Shown here: positions 58,625-64,000 of the stretch, in pieces
Position numbering within the stretch: position 1 is the first letter of the stretch
How the letters are laid out: the number at the start of each line of letters is the position of its first letter
From: Copromyces sp. CBS 386.78
Lineage: Eukaryota; Ascomycota; Sordariomycetes; Sordariales; Sordariaceae
Length of the DNA stretch: 64,000 nucleotides
NCBI GenBank assembly: GCA_030685235.1
Contig: MU839114.1
Location: 310,001 to 374,000 of the forward strand
Direction: 5' to 3'
Notes under the pieces: model-generated
Told to the model about the DNA's origin: nothing
Database searches by the model: none
What the model saw: only the letters and a program-made list of their open reading frames with translations
Program-made: the position numbers and the translations under genes

Positions 58625-60198
58625 AGAAATCTTTTTAGTCAAAAAGTGAGTGGGATTTCATGAAGCATGATCAGGCCCCCAAAAAAAAGAAGAAAAAAAA
58701 AAAAAAAAAAAAAAAAAAAGAAGGATGTGGGAATGGTGAAAAGGAGCCAAAAACTACAGAACCTTTTTATAGCCACTAAGTAACAGGGAAAAGCCATTCT
58801 GTAATAGCGGCGCTACATTAGGTACATACAGTACAATCTAATACTGGTTTGTTTGTTAGCTCGAGACCTCGAGTCAACTTCCTTAGGCGTTTTGACATCT
58901 TGATGATTCGTTTCGTTCAATAATCAAGGCGTATCTTACCTTGCATATACTGTTTTGGGAGTTTGATATGCGATATTGATTTTCATTAGAGCCCTTTTGA
59001 ACCGTACAGAGCCATTTATGTCTATGCTTGTGAGAGGTTAAGAATAATTTAAGAGAGATCTTATTTAATGGACTAGGTATACCGAGCTAATAAATAAACT
59101 AGTATTAGATTATATATTGAGAGGGTCTAAGCAAATGAGGCCGCTTGGATACGTAGACGATAAGCTTTTGGTTGGAGGATATAAGAGAGGAACGACAACC
59201 CTGGGAGCGGCGGGAGAGGGGACGACAACCCTGGGAGCGGCGGGAGAGGGGACGACAACCCTAGGAGCGGCGGGAGAGGGGACGACAACCCTAGGAGCGG
59301 CGGGAGAGGGGACGACAACCCTGGGAGCGGCGGGAGAGGGGACGACAACCCTAGGAGCGGCAGGAGAGAGACGGCGGGGGGGGGGGAGGGGGGGACCATG
59401 GCGACCTGCGAGAATGTAGGCCCACCGGCCACGAATTTGAGAGTCGGAACCCGAACCTCAGCGGGAGCTTGGGCCGGGGCGGCAAAGACGGTCTTGCGGT
59501 TGGGACTCATGCTGATATTGTTGTTAGTCTCAGATTAAGCATATCATAGATAGGATTGACCCAAAGATGTCTCCGATGTTGTAATCAAAGACAGGACACC
59601 ACGCCCCAAGTGACTTACATGTTGGAGTTCGTGGATGTAGTTATCTTTGTAAAGATTTGGACGCCTTCAGGACAATATGACAAGAAGATCGCAGGGGAGA
59701 AATCTCATATCGAAACTTAGGTAAGCAATTAATTACGACAAGGCCAGAGTATTCGAAAAGAAAAAATTGACGCAAGAAAATGGTATTGGTCTACCAAATA
59801 AAATATACTAACTGGCTGTGGCTATGGCTGGGGCTCGGCCTCGAGTTCAGATTCATGTCGTCCTTCGTGTCTCCCTTTCCACTAAGCGTTTTGTCCGTTG
59901 AATAACGTCGTTGTCTCTGTACGGAAGATCTTCAGATCTCGACATAAACTGATATCCCCGGCTTCTGATGGTCATTATGTGCGGACAAAATGCGATTTCG
60001 TATAGTCGCTACTTCTCTTTATGTTAGTTCTACCTTCGTACTTCGAGCTCTTCAAAAAAGACAACCGACAAAAAAAAAAGAGTAATGAAGATCACAAGTA
60101 ATCTAAACTTCTACACCCATATTTATATGTATGGGGCTGCCATTAACAATTATAATCCAGACGAGCACACACCCACTGTGCACCTAGGTCTAGGCCGT
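58625..60198. other. Intergenic with A-rich tract and minisatellite
   Basis: A runs lie at 58681-58719 (A interrupted by two G) and 60068-60078. A 30-bp minisatellite is listed separately. A minus-strand frame 59127-59510 (starting MSPNRKTVFAAPAQ) and a plus-strand frame 59117-59419 both run through the minisatellite only because its unit length is a multiple of three; neither is supported as a gene. Confidence 0.55.
59191..59370. repeat. Minisatellite, six copies of a 30-bp unit
   Basis: Six head-to-tail units begin at 59191, 59221, 59251, 59281, 59311 and 59341. The core is GACGACAACCCT then GGAGCGGCGGGAGAGGG. Copies differ at only a few positions (CTGGG versus CTAGG), with the last copy most diverged (CAGGAGAGAG). 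A GC-rich G run follows at 59376-59393. The plus strand could encode TTTLGAAGEG repeats. Confidence 0.93.
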
Positions 60199-63100
60199 CT
60201 AGTAAAGACCCCACCTAACAGGCTGCTGGCTGGCATTACCATTGCACGTCATATCCCCCTTGGCACCGACCTTGCCGCTTCCACCAAATTGCCTGATAGC
60301 CTCGTTGATGATATCAATCACATCTTGCCCACCGACCTTGAAAGTGACACTGCCATTGACATCGGTTGCGTCCACGCCGAATGTGCATCCACCGGCTTGA
60401 GCAATCCCTCTCTGACCGCCGATACCTACCGTCCAGTCCGTGCTGCCGTCGCCCTCGATGTTCCTGATGATCTGGAGACAATCCTCCACCGAGGGGCTGG
60501 CGTCCGAGGTCTGGTCTTCAAAGGTCGAGTCGCCGCACTCGTTCTTGCCGGGCGGGATATCGCACGGGTAGTTATCGGACGATCCCTTGTCTGAGGTGTC
60601 CCAGGACTGGAAGGCGCGCTCAGGAGAGCAGACGGGAAGCCGGACGTAGCCGGGGGTGGTGATGTCGACGTCCAAAAGGTTGTCGATGGTGGTGCCGTCG
60701 TACGGGTCGGCGGTGAGACCGCCGTTCTTTTGGCCGTTCTTGTTATATGTGCGGACGGAGCCCTTGATCAGATCGTCCTTGGTGATGCCGCCGAAGTCGG
60801 GGAGGGACTCGATACCGGGGGGAGCGGAGAACAAGTTATCGCCGCAGATGGTTTGGCAGGGGCCGGTGTCGCCGATGATTTGGCACGTGCAAGCCTGGGA
60901 CTTGCCCTCGGGGTGCACAAGGTAGTACCACCTTCCGTCGACGCAGGAGCCGGTGGCATCCATGGTCTCGTCAGACAGGTAGTCGCGGACCGGGTGGGGG
61001 GTGTCGCAGGAGATGCCCGAGTCGAGGACAAAAGCATAGGTTTTAGCGGTGCGCCAGAGACTGGGGATGGCGTAGCCGAAGAAGGACTTGGCGATGTTGG
61101 CCCGCAGGTCGTTCGCGGCGTTGCCCTTGTCCACGGTGTTGTCACCGGGGGAACCCCGAATGAGCTTGCCATCCGACATGACCGCGCCGAGGAGGTCAAT
61201 CGATTCGTCGCTGCCGTCGAACACCTTGTTGAGGGCAAGAGCGGTGGTGTTGGTCCAGCCGCTGATAGCCTGGCCCATGTAGTTGGAGAACTTGTTCTGG
61301 GCCTCGGGCGTCCATGGAGAGTCTTTGCTGGGCAGCACGTCCTTGGCGATCGTTGTGCTCTGGCCAATCAAGGTCATGGTGGTGTCCTTGAGGTTGTCCA
61401 AGGCGGCAGAGCCCGACTTTGCGGCAAAATATGCGGTGCTCTTGAGCATCGTGTTGAAGAAGGGACCGGCCACCGAGAGGGTTCCGAGGGTGATGAGATC
61501 GATCAGGAGAAATAGCCACTTGTTGTCGGGCGCTGGTGGGATTGGCGCAAATGTGTCCTCCATGTTGTCGAGAGCCGTGCTGATGACACCGGCGACGTCG
61601 AAGAGGGCGACGTAATACTCATGGTAAACCTCATGGACCCAGACAAGCGAGTTCCAGATCAACTGCGCTGCAGCCCCGCTGTCACCTCCGTCGGCACTCG
61701 CGGGACAATCCTGGGTCTGGTCACAATTATCACTGGGCATATCCAGCTCGCCGCACTGCACGGTGCCTCCAGCTCCCATGCCAAAGGTAAGTCCAAGCGA
61801 GTCCATGAAAGAGAGCCCTGCTCTTTGACGGTTGTAATCTTTCCAGTTCCTGACAGCATCGTCCCACGCAGAATCCGCATCAAGCGCCTTCCAAATTTCC
61901 TCTGGAAGGTACTGGTCCCAGTTTTTAGTATAGTCGTTATCGCATGTCCACTGGGTCCAGTTGCCTTCACGAACGCCATCATCACCCTTGGGGTCCTTGT
62001 TGTTGCGGATATCGTTTATGAAACTGGCCCAGTCTGCGGAAGGCAACGGAACAGGGTTGTACTTTTGCAAATCACTGGCCCAGTCCGTGGTGCCACCCAT
62101 TCCCCAGGCCGCGTAGAGCGACGAGCGGGCCATTTTGGTTGCAGCGCTCATGTAGGCGACATACTGGTTTTCATCGTACACAAGAATGTCACTGTTGCTG
62201 CCTGCGTCAACGAAGCTAGCGACGACTCTGCTCGAGCGCTTCGAGCTGGTTCCGGCGATAATCTCAGCGATTTCGGCGTCAGCAAGGTACCCAGAAGTGC
62301 CGGTGCACACGCCCTTCTTCGCCTTTGGGTTCGTACTGGTATCGGTGAAGAGGCAGCTAGGACCCCAGCAGCCGGGCTGAGCCATCTCGAAAGAGCGACC
62401 GTAGCTGGTCACGCCGACGATGATCTTCCTTCCGGGAACGCCGGCCTTGGTGATCATGGCCAGCGATTGCTTGGTCTCCGTCAGATTGACCTGACTGCGC
62501 AGGCAGTTACCATTTTCACAGCCCTCCTGAGAGTACCCGTTGTTCGCATCCCAAATCCCGTGGAGATCGTAGACCATGTAGACGATATAGTCCACAACGG
62601 CACCGATTTGCTTGAGAGGGTACTGCTTCAGGTACCAGTAGGAGGAGGGAGCGGCAATCGAGACCGACTTGCCAGGCAGCAGGTTCTTGAGAACAACGAG
62701 GAAGGCGAGATAGTTGGGCCCATCATCCAGGCTGGCGGGCGGGATGTCAGGAATATCGGGTGCGCCGGGGTACTCCCAGTCAATGTCAACACCGTCGAGA
62801 TCGTGCTCCTTGATGAAGTTGGCAATATTGGTGGCCATTGTCAGACGGTTGGCGGCGGTGACACCCTCGCGGAAGATGAAGTAAGTTGCAGGCAGAGTGG
62901 AGAAGTCCCAGCCACCAAACGACAAGATACGCTTGGCGCCCCTGATGCGCTTGAATTCCTGGAACTCGTAAGAAGACAAGACATCGCCAACCTCAACTTG
63001 GTAGTCAGAGGTCAGGGTACCAAAGCCAAAGTGGATGTGAGTGTACTGGGATGCATCGATCTGAGAGGCGTCCTGGAAGAGGCAGTCTCGGCCCAGGTTG

Positions 63101-64000
63101 TAGCCTTCGAAATAGGCAATCTTGATGGCGCCGGACCCGTCACCCTGGACAATGTCAGTGCCGCAGTTGGAGATGCAGCCGTAGGTGCCCGGCTCGGCAG
63201 TTCCCGGAGCGCCGGTGTTGGTATCGACACAGAAGTCCTTGGTAATACCACACTGGCCCCAGATGTTGCAGCAGGCGTTGAGCGGGCAAGGGTTCATGTC
63301 GGCAATGTTGGAGCCATCAGTCGGCGGCTCCGAGCCCGGCTTTTGCGGACCGCACACGGCGTTGGCGATCGGGGCGGGGAAAGGCGGGTTTCCCTCGCTC
63401 AAGCACATTTTGGTGTCGGTGAACAAGAGCTCGCAGCCGTTCCAGCCCCAGGTGTCCTGGTTGAACCCCTCGATGTCCTCATTGGTCAGGCCATACTCGG
63501 CACCAAGGTTGGCGCAGTTATCGTCGGCCTTGACCTGGTACGTGAAGCAAGAGCCATCGGAGTTGGGGACGGGACGGAAATCGGGGAGATCTCCGGTGGT
63601 GCAGCAAACGTGCTGCTTCGGCTTCAGGCTGGCGCAGAAGTCGGAGTCAGGATGGAGCGTGGTGAAGTCGGAGCCCGAGATGCCACACTTTGTGGCCAGC
63701 GACGCACAGCTGTCGCCAGATTCCACCTGCACACTCTGGCACTCGGCACGACGGTTGAGAGCAGCACGAGCGTGGAGAGCCCTGTGATGCCTGGGACCGT
63801 GTCCCTTGGCCTGGATGGTAGAGTTGGAGCCGACGGTGCCGTTGGTGGTTGGCAAAAGCGGCGTGGTAAACACAGCTTGACCGGCAAAGGTCTTGGAGCC
63901 AGCAAAGGACAAGCAGGTGGCGTTGGCCCAAGTCTTGATAGCGTCTTGAATGGGAGCAAAGGTAGCATTGCTGGTAACCATGACACCAAAAGTATGGGTG
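60199..64000 (-). CDS. Multidomain GH18 chitinase: LysM, CBM18, GH18, Hce2; 5' end beyond the window
   Basis: One long minus-strand exon; the frame stays open to the right edge (at least six more codons), so the N-terminus and any signal peptide lie outside. Numbering is from the ATG at 63981. Two Cys-containing LysM modules lie at about 80-127 and 144-196. A hevein-type chitin-binding module follows at about 209-252. The GH18 barrel spans about 286-640, with DLDGVDIDWEYPG supplying the catalytic acid Glu403 and upstream Asp residues; SFGGWDFS and YMVYDLHG are further GH18 blocks. After a long linker with paired Cys, the C-terminal region (about 1150-1245) resembles an Hce2 (Ecp2-like) domain. 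This is the fungal subgroup C chitinase architecture, likened to killer-toxin alpha subunits. Expected role: secreted or cell-wall-associated chitin hydrolysis, possibly in fungal-fungal interaction. All key GH18 residues are present. Confidence 0.9.
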   Translation of the reverse strand, partial: THTFGVMVTSNATFAPIQDAIKTWANATCLSFAGSKTFAGQAVFTTPLLPTTNGTVGSNSTIQAKGHGPRHHRALHARAALNRRAECQSVQVESGDSCASLATKCGISGSDFTTLHPDSDFCASLKPKQHVCCTTGDLPDFRPVPNSDGSCFTYQVKADDNCANLGAEYGLTNEDIEGFNQDTWGWNGCELLFTDTKMCLSEGNPPFPAPIANAVCGPQKPGSEPPTDGSNIADMNPCPLNACCNIWGQCGITKDFCVDTNTGAPGTAEPGTYGCISNCGTDIVQGDGSGAIKIAYFEGYNLGRDCLFQDASQIDASQYTHIHFGFGTLTSDYQVEVGDVLSSYEFQEFKRIRGAKRILSFGGWDFSTLPATYFIFREGVTAANRLTMATNIANFIKEHDLDGVDIDWEYPGAPDIPDIPPASLDDGPNYLAFLVVLKNLLPGKSVSIAAPSSYWYLKQYPLKQIGAVVDYIVYMVYDLHGIWDANNGYSQEGCENGNCLRSQVNLTETKQSLAMITKAGVPGRKIIVGVTSYGRSFEMAQPGCWGPSCLFTDTSTNPKAKKGVCTGTSGYLADAEIAEIIAGTSSKRSSRVVASFVDAGSNSDILVYDENQYVAYMSAATKMARSSLYAAWGMGGTTDWASDLQKYNPVPLPSADWASFINDIRNNKDPKGDDGVREGNWTQWTCDNDYTKNWDQYLPEEIWKALDADSAWDDAVRNWKDYNRQRAGLSFMDSLGLTFGMGAGGTVQCGELDMPSDNCDQTQDCPASADGGDSGAAAQLIWNSLVWVHEVYHEYYVALFDVAGVISTALDNMEDTFAPIPPAPDNKWLFLLIDLITLGTLSVAGPFFNTMLKSTAYFAAKSGSAALDNLKDTTMTLIGQSTTIAKDVLPSKDSPWTPEAQNKFSNYMGQAISGWTNTTALALNKVFDGSDESIDLLGAVMSDGKLIRGSPGDNTVDKGNAANDLRANIAKSFFGYAIPSLWRTAKTYAFVLDSGISCDTPHPVRDYLSDETMDATGSCVDGRWYYLVHPEGKSQACTCQIIGDTGPCQTICGDNLFSAPPGIESLPDFGGITKDDLIKGSVRTYNKNGQKNGGLTADPYDGTTIDNLLDVDITTPGYVRLPVCSPERAFQSWDTSDKGSSDNYPCDIPPGKNECGDSTFEDQTSDASPSVEDCLQIIRNIEGDGSTDWTVGIGGQRGIAQAGGCTFGVDATDVNGSVTFKVGGQDVIDIINEAIRQFGGSGKVGAKGDMTCNGNASQQPVRWGLY

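Noticed and set aside
59127..59510. Pro/Leu/Ser-rich minus-strand frame over the minisatellite
   Set aside because: Open only because the 30-bp unit is a multiple of three; the short unique part has no recognisable homology.
60730..61515. 261-codon plus-strand frame inside the chitinase
   Set aside because: Shadow of the GC-rich chitinase coding strand; composition typical of an antisense frame.

Overview
This is a nuclear contig from a filamentous ascomycete, most likely a Neurospora-like member of the Sordariales. Genes carry short introns (55-144 nt) with GTRAGT-type donors and CTAAC/CTGAC-like branch sites. Several products are fungus-specific: a Zn(II)2Cys6 factor, a fungal rhodopsin-like membrane protein, an ascomycete Spc24 and a LysM/GH18 chitinase. 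All large repeats are saturated with C-to-T and G-to-A changes and stop codons, the signature of repeat-induced point mutation (RIP). The species itself is inferred, not shown.

Layout. (1) 1-12273 is a gene island: a seven-TM rhodopsin-like protein (+), a Zn2Cys6 regulator (-) and a TatD/Scn1-like metal-dependent hydrolase (-), separated by long non-coding stretches with homopolymer and microsatellite tracts. (2) 12274-20718 is AT-rich, RIP-destroyed DNA: a relic with terminal inverted repeats split by a Ty3/gypsy-type LTR retrotransposon. (3) 20719-26160 is a second gene island: a conserved small membrane protein (+), the kinetochore subunit Spc24 (-), and the mitochondrial fission factor Fis1 (+) divergent from it. 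(4) 26161-45469 is one nested transposon stack. A MITE-like element abuts a Fot1/pogo-like DNA transposon. That transposon is split by a gypsy element, whose 3' LTR is split by a second gypsy element, which holds a tiny, nearly un-mutated LTR element (TRIM-like). Target-site duplications resolve every LTR level. (5) 45470-64000 is a third gene island: a RING-H2 ubiquitin ligase, a secreted/single-pass membrane protein with an acidic tail, a Yrb2/RanBP3-like Ran-binding protein, a shortened PNP-NACHT (NLR-like) gene, a 30-bp minisatellite, and a large LysM-CBM18-GH18-Hce2 chitinase cut by the right edge of the window.

The genes are ordinary housekeeping and accessory fungal genes with no evident shared pathway. 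The most informative parts are the transposon stack, the escape of the outer element edges from RIP, the un-RIPped TRIM with a tRNA-like Pol III promoter, and the shortened NLR-like gene. Exon boundaries were read by eye from splice signals and reading-frame continuity.
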